A stretch of 26,349 bases of DNA from NCBI GenBank assembly GCA_042408445.1, contig JBHORC010000021.1, positions 1-26,349 of the forward strand, written 5' to 3'. Shown here piece by piece: positions 13,464-22,300 of this stretch. The stretch is from CF-46 sp042408445 (GTDB lineage Bacteria > Chloroflexota > Limnocylindria > Limnocylindrales > CSP1-4). The translations under genes were made by a program, and so were the position numbers. Each line of letters begins with the position of its first letter. Within the stretch, counting starts at the first letter, position 1. The notes below the pieces were generated by a model. That model had not been told where the DNA came from. It saw only the letters and a list, made by a program, of their open reading frames with translations, and made no database searches.

Positions 13464-13823
13464 CTAGACGGTCACAAGGTTTTCCGTGCCGCACCAGCAC
13501 GTCACGACCACGGGCGCTCGCACGAGCGTCGTCGTTCCTGCCTGCCGATGGTGAGAAGGCGGTGCGTACCAGCGACTCACCCCCAATGGATGCCTCCGGC
13601 CACGCGAGGCTAGTCCCGCCTCCAACTCGACGCGATGACCCACGACGCGCTGCGGCAACAGGTCGTCGGGGTCGTCCGTGCTGGTCCCCTTCGCGTACAG
13701 GGCGTCCTCGACGCGGGCGAGCGTTCGGTGACACGTCGCGCATGCGAGCGTGTACCAGGGCCGGTGGTCCAGGTCATCGTCGGCTGGATCGACGAGGCGG
13801 GCCGGCGTCAGTCCGCGCGCCAC
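13464..13823 (-). CDS. Zinc-ribbon protein co-encoded with recombinase
   Basis: A 119-aa product from GTG 13823, which lies 16 nt inside the 3' end of the recombinase gene; the frame is open further up, but that part is antisense-like Arg-rich text. Ligands CATC (C28, C31) near the N-terminus and CWC (C109, C111) at the C-terminus form a split zinc ribbon, with a His-rich middle. The C-terminal VVVTCWCGTENLVTV is a typical last hairpin of a ribbon. It is co-transcribed with the recombinase, so it could be a directionality partner or a general DNA-binding accessory; this is inference. The start is uncertain. Confidence 0.52.
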   Translation of the reverse strand: MARGLTPARLVDPADDDLDHRPWYTLACATCHRTLARVEDALYAKGTSTDDPDDLLPQRVVGHRVELEAGLASRGRRHPLGVSRWYAPPSHHRQAGTTTLVRAPVVVTCWCGTENLVTV

Positions 13824-15043
13824 TCGGGCACCCTCCACTCGAAGTCCTTCGGCATGAGATCGGGACCGAGCTCGACGCGTTCCCACAGAAGCCGCAGCGC
13901 CGCGTTTACCACCGGCTCAGGCTTCGACCAGTCGATCGACGACGGGATCGACCTGACCCGCTGCGCGACTTCGAGCGCCGCGAGCTCCTTGTCGATCCGG
14001 GCGAGCTCGGATTGCACGGTGTCCTCGCCGAGTCCGCTCCGTACCCAATCGAGGGTGAGTCGCGCCTTCTCGGCTTGGAGTGCCTGTCGCTTCCTGTCGT
14101 CCTGGTCGCCAAGCGCAACCTCGTCGTACGGGATGCGAAGGTGCGCCGCCTCGTCTTGGATGGCACCGATGATCCGCGCCTCCGAGACGACGTAGGGCCG
14201 TGGATGACTCGGGTCCGCGACGCCGCGAGGGCATCGGTACTTGTTGGCCCAATGGCTTGTCGTCTGTCCCATGAGAGCGCCGCAGTGGCAGACGAGCAGG
14301 TTGGAGAACAGCCGGGAACCGATGGCACGGACGCCGCGACGCTGGCCCAGCGGGACGGTGCCGGCGTCGTTGGCGTTGACGATCCGCTGAACCGTCCTCG
14401 GATACCACGCTCCGCCGCTCCGCGCCGGCACGCTGCGATCGTTGAGCAGTCGCGCGGCGGCGAAGTAGCTCCCGGCCTCGCGGAAGGTCGCAAGGACTAG
14501 ATCGACGTTCTCATCCTCGCCCACCGTCCGTCCGTCGCGGAGGGTCCGAACCTCGCCGTAGCGCCGTTGGCCGATCTTGTCGCCGCGTCGCTCGCGGGAC
14601 TCCACGCTCGCCTTGGCCTTCTGCGTCATTGCTCGAAGCGCACCCTCGTTCTGCATCGCCTGAAAATGGAACATCTGGCGCGCCAAGTCGTCACCGGGCG
14701 CAAAGCGGCCCTCACTGGTAACGATCGTCGTGCCTGCGGCCTCGCAGGCGTCGAGCAGTTGCGCGGACCAGCGAACAGAGCGGGCGAGGCGATCCGTCGA
14801 GTACGCGTAGAGCGTCGATACCTCGCCTCGCTCCACTGACGCAAGCAAGCCGAGGAACGCCAGCCGCTTGTCCGTCTTCTCACCAGCCGCCGATCGGCCC
14901 CAATCGCCATCGAGCACTTCGAGCCTCGTGCCGTCCCCGTTGGCCAGCGCGCGCACCTTCTCCGTCTGAAACTCGCGGGACACGTCGCCAGGGTCGCCGC
15001 GACGGGCGACGCTGCGACGGATGTAGGCGACGGGGTTGCTCAT
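13808..15043 (-). CDS. Serine recombinase (integrase of the element)
   Basis: A 411-aa protein from ATG 15043. The resolvase catalytic domain occupies ~1-150, with nucleophile Ser11 in YIRRS, Arg9, and the STDRLARSVR motif (D84, R85, R88). The recombinase DNA-binding domain spans ~155-245 (IGQRRYGEVRTL, ARLLNDRSVPARSGGAWYPR, VQRIVNA). A zinc ribbon follows at ~250-275 (C252, C254, C271, with a probable fourth ligand missing or His), then a coiled coil (RQALQAEKARLTLDW). It is shorter than many large serine integrases but has all core parts. It sits at the right edge, about 50 bp from the att core, as integrases usually do. The long in-frame upstream extension to 15289 overlaps the SAM hydrolase and is not believed. 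It has a TAGAGT box 7 nt before ATG. Confidence 0.9.
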   Translation of the reverse strand: MSNPVAYIRRSVARRGDPGDVSREFQTEKVRALANGDGTRLEVLDGDWGRSAAGEKTDKRLAFLGLLASVERGEVSTLYAYSTDRLARSVRWSAQLLDACEAAGTTIVTSEGRFAPGDDLARQMFHFQAMQNEGALRAMTQKAKASVESRERRGDKIGQRRYGEVRTLRDGRTVGEDENVDLVLATFREAGSYFAAARLLNDRSVPARSGGAWYPRTVQRIVNANDAGTVPLGQRRGVRAIGSRLFSNLLVCHCGALMGQTTSHWANKYRCPRGVADPSHPRPYVVSEARIIGAIQDEAAHLRIPYDEVALGDQDDRKRQALQAEKARLTLDWVRSGLGEDTVQSELARIDKELAALEVAQRVRSIPSSIDWSKPEPVVNAALRLLWERVELGPDLMPKDFEWRVPEWRAD

Positions 15044-15050
15044 GCCACGG

Positions 15051-15056
15051 ACTCTA
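15051..15056 (-). promoter_or_regulatory. -10-like box for recombinase
   Basis: TAGAGT on the minus strand, 7 nt upstream of ATG 15043. There is no ribosome binding site, so a leaderless message is likely. It is close to the att core at 15093-15104, so integration or excision may change the sequence upstream of this promoter. Confidence 0.38.
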
Positions 15057-15092
15057 GGGCGGCGATGCAACCTTGTCAATACCGTCCTCCAG

Positions 15093-15104
15093 GCGCCGCT
15101 TCGG
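15093..15104 (+). repeat. Candidate attR core
   Basis: gcgccgcttcgg, identical to 5304-5315. A longer 15-bp stretch (15091-15105) is also the exact complement of 5216-5230, the left arm of the host hairpin. The site lies between the recombinase gene and the first host gene on the right. Confidence 0.55.
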
Positions 15105-15164
15105 GATTCCCGGCGCGGTTGCGGCTGTCTGATGCGCTTTCCGCCCCGCCGCGCGCCCCTGCCG

Positions 15165-15170
15165 TAGCAT
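15165..15170 (+). promoter_or_regulatory. -10-like box for SAM hydrolase gene
   Basis: TAGCAT ends 6 nt before GTG 15177, again pointing to a leaderless transcript. Confidence 0.38.
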
Positions 15171-15176
15171 CGCCGG

Positions 15177-16013
15177 GTGACCGGCCCGCTGATCTCCCTG
15201 CTGAGCGACTTCGGCAGCCGCGACCCGAGCGCGGCGATCATGCGCGGCGTCGTCCTCGGGATCGCCCCGGACGCGCGGATCGTCGACATCAGCCATGAGG
15301 TCCGGAAGTTCGCGATCCGGGACGGCGCGCTGCTGCTGTGGTGCGCGCTGCCCTACCTGCCGGTCGGCGTCCATGTCGCGGTGGTCGATCCGGGCGTCGG
15401 GACGGCCCGCCTGCCGATCGCGGTTGCGACCGGCCGCGGCGACGTCCTGATCGGGCCGGACAACGGCCTCCTCGTGGCGGCGGCCCGGAAGCTGGACGGC
15501 ATCGCGGGCGTCCACGAGCTGCGCGATCCGCGGTTCCGGCTGCCGGTGATCAGCACGAGCTTCCACGGTCGCGACATCTTCGCGCCCGCCGCGGCCCACC
15601 TCGCGTCCGGCGTCGCGATCACGGATCTGGGTCCGGCCGTGGACCCGGCGGCCCTCGCCCCATCGCCGATCCGCGACCCGGTCGTCGAGGACGGTGCGCT
15701 CCATTCGACCGTCGTCTACGTGGACACGTTCGGGAACGTGAAGCTCGCCGGTCTTCGGTCCGACCTCGAGGCGGCGCTCGGGCCGCTGACGCCGGGCGAC
15801 CCGCTCCGCCTGGACGTGGCCGCGAGCGGTGGAACGGCGGGAAGCGTCACGATCCCGACGACCTGGCGATCCACGTTCGGCGATGTCGCCGCGGGCGAGA
15901 CGCTCGTCTACGAGGACTCGTACCGGCGCATCTGTCTCGCCGCCCGCGAGGCGGACGCCGCCGCGAAGCACGCCATCGTCGAGGATCTCGACGTCGTCGT
16001 TCGGCGCGCCTGA
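15177..16013 (+). CDS. SAM hydroxide adenosyltransferase (SAM hydrolase, DUF62 family)
   Basis: A 278-aa protein that hydrolyses S-adenosylmethionine to adenosine and methionine using water/hydroxide. Landmarks: LLSDFGSRDPSAAIMRGVVL (substrate Asp and Ser region), IVDISHEV, the HVAVVDPGVG motif, IGPDNGLL, FHGRDIFAPAAAHLASG and, in the C-terminal beta-barrel, YVDTFGNVKL. Length and motif order are normal for the family, so it is probably active in the cytoplasm. GTG start with no ribosome binding site and a TAGCAT box 6 nt before it. It is the first intact host gene right of the element. Confidence 0.93.
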   Translation: MTGPLISLLSDFGSRDPSAAIMRGVVLGIAPDARIVDISHEVRKFAIRDGALLLWCALPYLPVGVHVAVVDPGVGTARLPIAVATGRGDVLIGPDNGLLVAAARKLDGIAGVHELRDPRFRLPVISTSFHGRDIFAPAAAHLASGVAITDLGPAVDPAALAPSPIRDPVVEDGALHSTVVYVDTFGNVKLAGLRSDLEAALGPLTPGDPLRLDVAASGGTAGSVTIPTTWRSTFGDVAAGETLVYEDSYRRICLAAREADAAAKHAIVEDLDVVVRRA

Positions 16014-16047
16014 TCGGAGCCTCGGCGGCAGCCGCCGGACGATCGGC

Positions 16048-16053
16048 TACACT
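16048..16053 (+). promoter_or_regulatory. -10-like box for amino-acid transporter operon
   Basis: TACACT about 37 nt before ATG 16090. GAGG at 16078-16081 gives a ribosome binding site, so this transcript has a leader, unlike the neighbours. Confidence 0.35.
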
Positions 16054-16089
16054 CCGCGCGCGTTTGCCCTGCTCTTCGAGGTTTCCCTG

Positions 16090-17055
16090 ATGCGTCGAGC
16101 CCTCTCGATCACGACCGGCCTGCTCCTCAGCCTCGCGCTCGCCGCGTGTTCGTCCGGTGCGACCCAGACCCCGGCGGCGACGCAGGCCTCGACCGCGCCG
16201 TCGACGGCCGCAGCGTCCCCGTCCCAGGCCGCGAGCGTCGCGCCGAGCGCATCCGCCGATGCGTGCGCGAAGGACACGCTGACCCTGAAGACCCCGGGCA
16301 AGCTCACGATCGGCACGGACAACCCGGCCTACCCGCCGTACTACCAGATCCCCTCGACCGGGACCGCGACGAAGCCCTGGGAGCTCGGCGACCCGACCAA
16401 CGGCGAGGGCTTCGAGAGCGCATTCGCCTACGCGCTGGCGGCCAAGCTCGGCTTCGACAAGGGTGACGTCGCGTGGACCGTCGTCCCGTTCGACAACTCG
16501 TTCGCTCCGGGCCCGAAGCCGTTCGACTTCGACGTGAACCAGGTCTCGTTCACGGCTGACCGCGCCCAGGCGGTCGACCTGTCCGATGGCTACTACACGC
16601 TCAACCAGTCGATCGTCGCCCTCAAGGCGAACAAGCTCGCGAGCGTCACCTCGATCGCCGGGATGCAGGGCTTCAAGTTCGGGGCGCAGGTCGGGACGAC
16701 CAGCCTGGACACGATCAACAACGTGATCAAGCCGACGGCCGCGGCGATGATCTACAACACGAACGACGACGCGATCGCCGGCCTGAAGGCCAAGCAGATC
16801 GACGGCCTCGTCGTCGACCTCCCGACCGCGTTCTACGTGACCGCCGCCCAGGTCGAGAACTCCGTGATCGTCGGCCAGTTCCCGGCGCCGACGGGCAGCG
16901 ACGCCGAGCATTTCAGCGTCGTCCTTCCGAAGGGCAGCGCGCTCACGGCGTGCGTCAACTCGGCGATCGCGGCGATGAAGAGCGACGGGACCCTCGACAG
17001 CATCACCAAGGAGTGGCTCTCCGACAAGGCGAGCGCTCCCGTCCTCCAGCCGTAG
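16090..17055 (+). CDS. Polar amino-acid ABC transporter substrate-binding lipoprotein
   Basis: A 321-aa SBP_bac_3-type protein. A lipoprotein signal (lipobox LALAAC, Cys20) is followed by a Thr/Ser/Ala/Pro linker to about residue 57, then a two-lobe periplasmic-binding fold: LTIGTDNPAYPPYYQ at the first strand, a GFESAFAYALAAKLGF helix, FDFDVNQVSFTADRAQAVDLS (ligand-contact region), the hinge GAQVGTTSLDTI and a final LPKGSALTACVNSAIAAMK. The ligand cannot be told; polar amino acids are usual. An insertion after the first strand (PSTGTATKPWELGDPTNGEG) is longer than in standard members. It forms an operon with the permease and ATPase. Confidence 0.92.
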   Translation: MRRALSITTGLLLSLALAACSSGATQTPAATQASTAPSTAAASPSQAASVAPSASADACAKDTLTLKTPGKLTIGTDNPAYPPYYQIPSTGTATKPWELGDPTNGEGFESAFAYALAAKLGFDKGDVAWTVVPFDNSFAPGPKPFDFDVNQVSFTADRAQAVDLSDGYYTLNQSIVALKANKLASVTSIAGMQGFKFGAQVGTTSLDTINNVIKPTAAAMIYNTNDDAIAGLKAKQIDGLVVDLPTAFYVTAAQVENSVIVGQFPAPTGSDAEHFSVVLPKGSALTACVNSAIAAMKSDGTLDSITKEWLSDKASAPVLQP

Positions 17056-17083
17056 CGCCGGCCGCGCGCTGGCGGCCTGATCG

Positions 17084-17962
17084 ATGAGCCTCCCGGGCGA
17101 CGCGCTCGAGGGCGCGCGTGGTGCCGCCAGCGGCAGGGCGCCGCGACCGCGCCGCTCGCGTCGGCCTCAACCGGAGCTCGTCCGCTCCAGCGTGATCGCG
17201 CTCGTCAGCACGGTCCTCGTCTTCGGCATCCTCGCCGTCGTCATCACGAACGCGCCGAACTGGCCGGACGTCCAGAAGGCCTTCTTCGACGCGACGATCT
17301 TCGGGGCGTCGTGGCCGAAGATCGTCGAGGCGTTCGGGACGAACATCGCCCTGTTCCTGATCGCCGAGGCGCTGATCCTGCCGTTCGCGCTCCTGCTGGC
17401 GGTCCTGCGGGGCCTGCCCGGGCCAGTGTTCTTCCCGTTGCGGCTCCTCGCGACGATCTACGTCGACTTCTTCCGGGCCGTCCCGAGCATCGTGATCATC
17501 TACGTCCTCGGCTTCGGGATCCCCGCCCTCGGCCTCACGGGTGTCCCGAACGACGTGTTCTTCTGGGGCGTCCTGTCCCTGACCCTGGTCTATGCCGCCT
17601 ATGTCTCGGAGGTCTATCGAGCCGGCATCGAGTCGGTCCACTGGAGCCAGGAGGCCGCCGCGCGGTCGCTCGGGCTGACCCGGTTCCAAGCGCTGCGCTA
17701 CGTCATCGTCCCGCAGGCCGTGCGGCGGGTGATTCCGCCGCTCCTGAACGACTTCATCGGGCTCCAGAAGGACACGGTCCTCGTCTCGGTGATCGGCGTC
17801 GTCGAGCTGTTCCGCGAGGGGCAGATCATCAAGGCGGCGAAGTTCAACTTCACCCCGTTCATCGTCATCGCCCTGATCTTCGTCGTCATCACGATCCCCC
17901 TGGCGCGCTTCACGGACTGGCTCGTGGCGCGCGACCGGACGCGCCAGGCGGCGAGCCGATGA
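17084..17962 (+). CDS. Amino-acid ABC transporter permease (HisMQ type)
   Basis: A 292-aa inner-membrane permease. A basic, Arg-rich N-terminal tail of about 38 residues precedes five predicted transmembrane helices (VIALVSTVLVFGILAVVI, IALFLIAEALILPFALLLAV, a segment ending IVIIYVLGFG, FWGVLSLTLVYAAYV, FIVIALIFVVITIPLA). The cytoplasmic EAA loop that contacts the ATPase is EAAARSLGLTRFQALRYVIV. It is a single permease and probably works as a homodimer. It starts 28 nt after the binding protein and its TGA overlaps the ATPase ATG. Confidence 0.93.
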   Translation: MSLPGDALEGARGAASGRAPRPRRSRRPQPELVRSSVIALVSTVLVFGILAVVITNAPNWPDVQKAFFDATIFGASWPKIVEAFGTNIALFLIAEALILPFALLLAVLRGLPGPVFFPLRLLATIYVDFFRAVPSIVIIYVLGFGIPALGLTGVPNDVFFWGVLSLTLVYAAYVSEVYRAGIESVHWSQEAAARSLGLTRFQALRYVIVPQAVRRVIPPLLNDFIGLQKDTVLVSVIGVVELFREGQIIKAAKFNFTPFIVIALIFVVITIPLARFTDWLVARDRTRQAASR

Positions 17963-18735
17963 CCACCCAGGAAGCGGTCGCCGCCGTCGACCGGCCGGCG
18001 CTCGTCATCGAGGACCTCCACAAGTCGTTCGGTGATCTCGAGGTCCTGCGGGGGATCGACCTGGAGCTTGGCCAGCACGAGGTCGTATGCCTGATCGGCG
18101 CGTCGGGGAGCGGCAAGTCGACGCTCCTGCGCTGCATCAACCTGCTCGAGCCGATCGATCAGGGCCGGATCGTCGTCGCCGGTGACGAGATCACCGCGCG
18201 TGGCGTCGACGTCAACCGGATCCGGCGCCGGATCGGGATCGTGTTCCAGGCGTTCAACCTGTTCCCGCACATGTCGGTGATCGACAACGTGACTTTGGCG
18301 CCGCGCAAGGTCCTCGGCCTCTCCGCCGCCGATGCGACCGCCCGGGCCACCGAGCTGCTCGACCGGATCGGGCTGGCGGACAAGCGCGACCAGTACCCGG
18401 ACCGGCTGTCCGGCGGCCAGCAGCAGCGCGTCGCGATCGTGCGCGCGCTCGCGATGCAACCGGATCTGCTCCTGCTCGACGAGATCACGAGCGCCCTGGA
18501 CCCGGAGCTCGTCGCGGAGGTGCTGAGCGTCATCCGGGAGCTCGCCCAGTCCGGGATGACGATGCTCATCGCGACCCACGAGATGGGCTTCGCCCGGGAC
18601 GTGGCCAACCGCGTCGGGTTCCTCGACGCCGGACGGATCCTCGAGATGGCGCCACCCCGCGAGATCTTCTCCTCGCCCCGCGAGCCGCGGACGCAGCAGT
18701 TCCTGGAGCGGGTGATCGCGGCGGGGCGGCTGTAG
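17959..18735 (+). CDS. Amino-acid ABC transporter ATP-binding protein (GlnQ-like)
   Basis: A 258-aa ATPase; ATG 17959 overlaps the permease stop (ATGA). All motifs are present: Walker A GASGSGKST, the Q-loop in VFQAFNLFPHMSV, signature LSGGQQQR, Walker B LLLLDEITSALDPE, and H-loop ATHEMGFARD. The residue after the catalytic Glu is Ile rather than the usual Pro, a harmless variation seen in relatives. The ~16 residues before VIEDLHKSFG are a short extension. It powers import with the two upstream gene products. Confidence 0.95.
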   Translation: MTTQEAVAAVDRPALVIEDLHKSFGDLEVLRGIDLELGQHEVVCLIGASGSGKSTLLRCINLLEPIDQGRIVVAGDEITARGVDVNRIRRRIGIVFQAFNLFPHMSVIDNVTLAPRKVLGLSAADATARATELLDRIGLADKRDQYPDRLSGGQQQRVAIVRALAMQPDLLLLDEITSALDPELVAEVLSVIRELAQSGMTMLIATHEMGFARDVANRVGFLDAGRILEMAPPREIFSSPREPRTQQFLERVIAAGRL

Positions 18736-18744
18736 ATCGTTCCG

Positions 18745-18761
18745 TCCCGGGTCCGCCGGGA
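18745..18761. other. Short hairpin between convergent genes
   Basis: TCCCGG and CCGGGA separated by five bases, in the 43-base gap between the ATPase (+) and the LysM lipoprotein (-). There is no T-run; it could help termination on both sides. Confidence 0.3.
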
Positions 18762-18778
18762 GCGTCACGGCGAACGAC

Positions 18779-19297
18779 TCAGGGCTCCGTCGAGTCCCCC
18801 GGCTCGTCGTCGGTCGCGCCGGGCAGCTCCGACGCTGGTGTCACGAGATCGCTCGGTTCCGGCAGCGTCTGCTCGTCGAAGACGGCGTTCGGGATGAGGA
18901 CGAGCGTCCAGCCGACCTGGAGCACGTTCGGCCGATAGTCCGTTCCCTCCGGATCGAGGGTCGGGTGCGTCTCGCGGTTCCAGAAGGCGATGCTCCGGGC
19001 TGTCGTCCCGAAGCGCTTCGCGATCGTGCCGAGACTGTCGCCGCGGACGACGGTGTAGACGAGGAACGTCGGCGCGGGAGTCGGCGTCGGCCTGATGAAG
19101 GGGAGACTCGCCGACGGGCTCGCATCCGCAGGCGCAACGCTGGCGACCTGGCTCGCGGCGTTTTCGTCTCCGCCGGTCGCCGAACCGTCCGCCAGGCCGG
19201 TTGCCGGCAGGCAGGCGGCCAGGAGCGTCGTGATCAGCGTCGTGACGATCGCGAGGGCCGCCAGCGCGACGGGACCGTGTCGCCGGATCGCCCGCAT
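18779..19297 (-). CDS. LysM-domain lipoprotein
   Basis: A 172-aa protein from ATG 19297, chosen because GGGAGG lies at ideal distance; GTG 19303 and ATG 19330 are alternatives. A lipoprotein signal with lipobox LLAAC (about residue 29) is followed by a Ser/Ala/Pro linker and one LysM domain (YTVVRGDSLGTIAKRFGTTA, then SIAFWNRETHP and LQVGWTLVLIP). LysM binds the glycan of peptidoglycan, so the protein is probably anchored to the cell surface. The C-terminus is acidic and disordered. It is downstream of the diguanylate cyclase (62 nt) on the same strand and may be co-transcribed. Confidence 0.85.
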   Translation of the reverse strand: MRAIRRHGPVALAALAIVTTLITTLLAACLPATGLADGSATGGDENAASQVASVAPADASPSASLPFIRPTPTPAPTFLVYTVVRGDSLGTIAKRFGTTARSIAFWNRETHPTLDPEGTDYRPNVLQVGWTLVLIPNAVFDEQTLPEPSDLVTPASELPGATDDEPGDSTEP

Positions 19298-19359
19298 CGT
19301 CACGCCTCCCGGTCCGGGCGCGGTCTCCATCTCGGCGGCCGCCGGCTCACGGTCGTCGC

Positions 19360-22300
19360 TCAGGACAGCGGCGCGGCGGGCTCGGCCGCGACGTCCACCG
19401 TGCGCCCGCCGGGCAGCGGCACGGGTGCCGGCGCCGCGATCGGCTCCCCCTCCACGAGTGCGGCCACGTGCTGCGGCTCGGCCACGTCGATCGGGGTCGG
19501 CGACTTGAACGAGAAGTCGCGGGCGATCGCCAGCCCCTCGTCGGCGGTGGCGATGAGCCCATGCCCGGTCCGCTTCGCGACGAAGCACGCGCGGTCCGCG
19601 GCCAGCAGGATCTCCTCCGCGGTCAGGCCGTCCCGCGGGAACGTCGCGACGCCGATCGAGACGCTGATCTCGAGCTCTGCCTCCGCCCAGACCGACGCCT
19701 GTCCGCCGATGGACCGCACGGCACCGCGGACCCGCTCGGCCACCGCGAGCGCGGCGGACGCATCGGCGCCCGGCAGGATCAGCGCGAACTCGTCGCCGCC
19801 GTATCGGAACACGCGGTCCGACTCGCGGCCGGCGGCGACAAGCGCTCGCCCGATCTCGGCGAGGAGCCGGTCGCCCGCCTGGTGGCCGAGGTGGTCGTTC
19901 ACGCCCTTGAAGTCGTCGAGGTCGAGCATGATCAGGCTGAACGGCTCGTGGGCGAGGACGTCCCGCTGGAGCCAGTCCTGGAACGTCCCGTGGTTCAGCA
20001 GCCCCGTCAGATCGTCGGTCTGGGCGCGGATCTCGACGGCGCGGTGGACCTCGGCGTTCTGGAGCGCGATCGAGACCTGCGCGGCGAACAGCTGGACGAG
20101 CTCGAACTCCTCCTCCGTGTAGCGCGTCTCGGTGCCGAGCCGTTCGAGCGTCAGGACGCCGGTCGCTCCGTCGCGACCGCGGAGCGGGACACAGATCAGG
20201 CTCCCGTCGAGCGAGCCGGTCGTGTCGAACTGGTTCACCCGGCTGTCGGTCGCCTCGTCGCGAACGAGGGCCGGCTCGTTGTGGGCGACGACCCACGTGG
20301 CGAGGCCCTGCTCGCCCGGCTGCCACGGCTCGAGGTACTCCTCGGCGTGGATGCCCTTCGCCGTCAGCGGTCGCAGGAGCCCGGTGACGCGATCCAGCAC
20401 CTCGATCGAGAGGTTGTCGTAGCCAACGAGCTCGGAGAGCCGCTCCGCGACCTGGTCGAGGATCCCGGACGGATCCAGCGTGGTGAGGATCGACTCGGTG
20501 AGGGCGAGGAGCGCCCGCTGGTTGGCGAGCTGGCGACCGACGGCCTCGGACTGCGCCCGGAGCTGTCCGGTCGCGGCGGCATTCGCGAACGCCTGGGCCG
20601 CGAAGCTCGCGTAGATCACGAGCAGACGCAGGTCGTCCTCGGTGAACTGGTGGAGGCCGAGCTTCGAGAGCACGAGGACGCCGAGGACCTGGTCCTCGAA
20701 GATCATCGGCGCGAGGAGCATCGACTCGTCGAGGTCGTCCTCCGTGCCCGGGATCGTGTTCGCCCGCGGATCCGCCGCCGCGTCCACGAGGTTCTGGGCG
20801 ATCTGGTGCTCCGCGACCCAGCCGGTGATCCCCTGGCCGAACTGGACCTCGAGCTGCTCCGGCGTCTCGTCGACGTACTCGCCGACCTGGCCCTGCATCG
20901 CGACGGGGACGAGCCGATCGCCACGGAGCCGGTAGACGCGGACGTTGTGGTAGTCGATGAGCTGCCGCAGCTCCGTCGCGATCGCGAGGCCGATCTCCCG
21001 CTCGTCGCCGAGACGGGCGAGCCGCGCACCGAGCTGCTGGATCGACTGCAGCTGGGCGGCCCACGTCGCCATCCGCTGGTAGTTCTGGGCGTTCTTGATC
21101 GCGATCGCCGCCTGTTCCGCGAGAGCGGCCATCGTCTCGAGCTCGTCCGTCGTCCACTCGTGCGGCGCGTCGTGGTAGATGTTCAGGAGCCCGAGGACGC
21201 TGTCCGGGTCGAGCAACGGCGCCGTGCAGATCGTGTCGAAGCCTTCCTGGACCACGGCGGCTCGAACGTCGGCGGCGCGGATGTCGTTCCGATAGTCCGT
21301 CGCGTACATCGGCCGACGCGCGGCGACGGCGTGGGACGGGAGCGAGCGGGCGGGGAAGTCGACGACCGACTGCAGGTAGCGCGGCGACAGGCCGCGACTG
21401 ACCTCTGCGGTCACGCGTCCGTCGGCACCGCGGAGGAAGACCGCGGCGCGGTCGCCGTTGAACAGGACGAGCGCGTGGTCCACGAGACCGGCGAGGATCC
21501 GGTCGAGATCGAGCCGGCTGCCGATGTCGCTGGCCACGCGTCGCAGCGCGTCGGCGCGGTGCAGCCGATGGGCGACCTCGTCCGAGCGGGCGGCGGCATC
21601 GACGACGACGCCGGTGCCTGCGGCGAGCTCGAGAAGCAGGTCGGGGTCGACGGCGCTCGGGTCCCCGTCCGGGTCGGCGGCGATCGTCAGGACGCCCCAC
21701 GCCGCGCCGTCGCCCGGGATCGCGATCGCGACCTCGCGGATCGCGCCGTGGCCGTCGGCGATCGCCCCGAAGCCGTCGCCCGCAACGGGTCCCGGATCCG
21801 CGGACGTCGCCCGCTCGAGCGCCGCGCCGAGGGCTCCGAAGGATCGCGGCAGGTCCGGCGGTCGCGCGGGGCCCGAGGTGGTCGTCGCGCGGACGACGAG
21901 CCGTTCGCCGCGCAGCTCGCGGATCGTCACGGACCGGAAGCCGCCCCGCTCACGGATGATCAGTGCAGCCTGGCGCAGCGCCTCGTCGAGCGTCTGGGGG
22001 TCGCCGGCGATCCTCGACAGGGCCGCCATGGTGGCGAGGTCCGCGCGACGCCGAAGCCGCTCGCGCTCCAGACGGGTCTGGACATCCTGGGCGCGCTCCG
22101 CGTACCCGCCGCCCCGCCGGGCGACGGCGATCGCCGGCGCCGGGCCGATCGCGCCTGAGCCGCCGCCGAGGTCCGCGCTGCTCTCGGCGGCCGCGAGGAA
22201 CCGCTGGAGATCGCCGAGCCGGTAGCGCCGGTCGCCTCGCGGATTGATCCGGTAATAGCGCAGCCGGCCGGCGTCACTCCACGCCCGAATCGTGTTCGGA

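Larger units (their letters stand above)
5304..15104. mobile_element. Integrated capsid-encoding satellite-like element (~9.8 kb)
   Basis: The element is bounded by the 12-bp direct repeat gcgccgcttcgg. It carries a serine recombinase at the right end, an excisionase-like gene near the left end, a D5-type replication helicase, a small-terminase-like protein, a scaffold and an N4-gp56 major capsid protein, plus an operon of exported proteins. No large terminase, portal, maturation protease, tail or lysis gene is visible in any frame. Its coding style (many 4-nt overlaps, tiny zinc-finger ORFs, lower GC in intergenic parts) differs from the flanks. The gene set fits a phage satellite that makes its own capsid; a decayed prophage is the main alternative, although no broken genes are seen. 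Confidence 0.75.

Noticed and set aside
15044..15289. 82-residue N-terminal extension of the recombinase
   Set aside because: It would overlap the start of the SAM hydrolase gene and the att core, and places the catalytic Ser far from the N-terminus. ATG 15043 puts Ser at position 11 as usual.
18779..21700. A 973-codon minus-strand reading frame covering the lipoprotein and much of the cyclase gene
   Set aside because: Its upstream two thirds are Arg/Pro-rich antisense-type sequence overlapping the HTH-GAF-GGDEF gene in another frame. Only the end from 19297 is a real gene (LysM lipoprotein).
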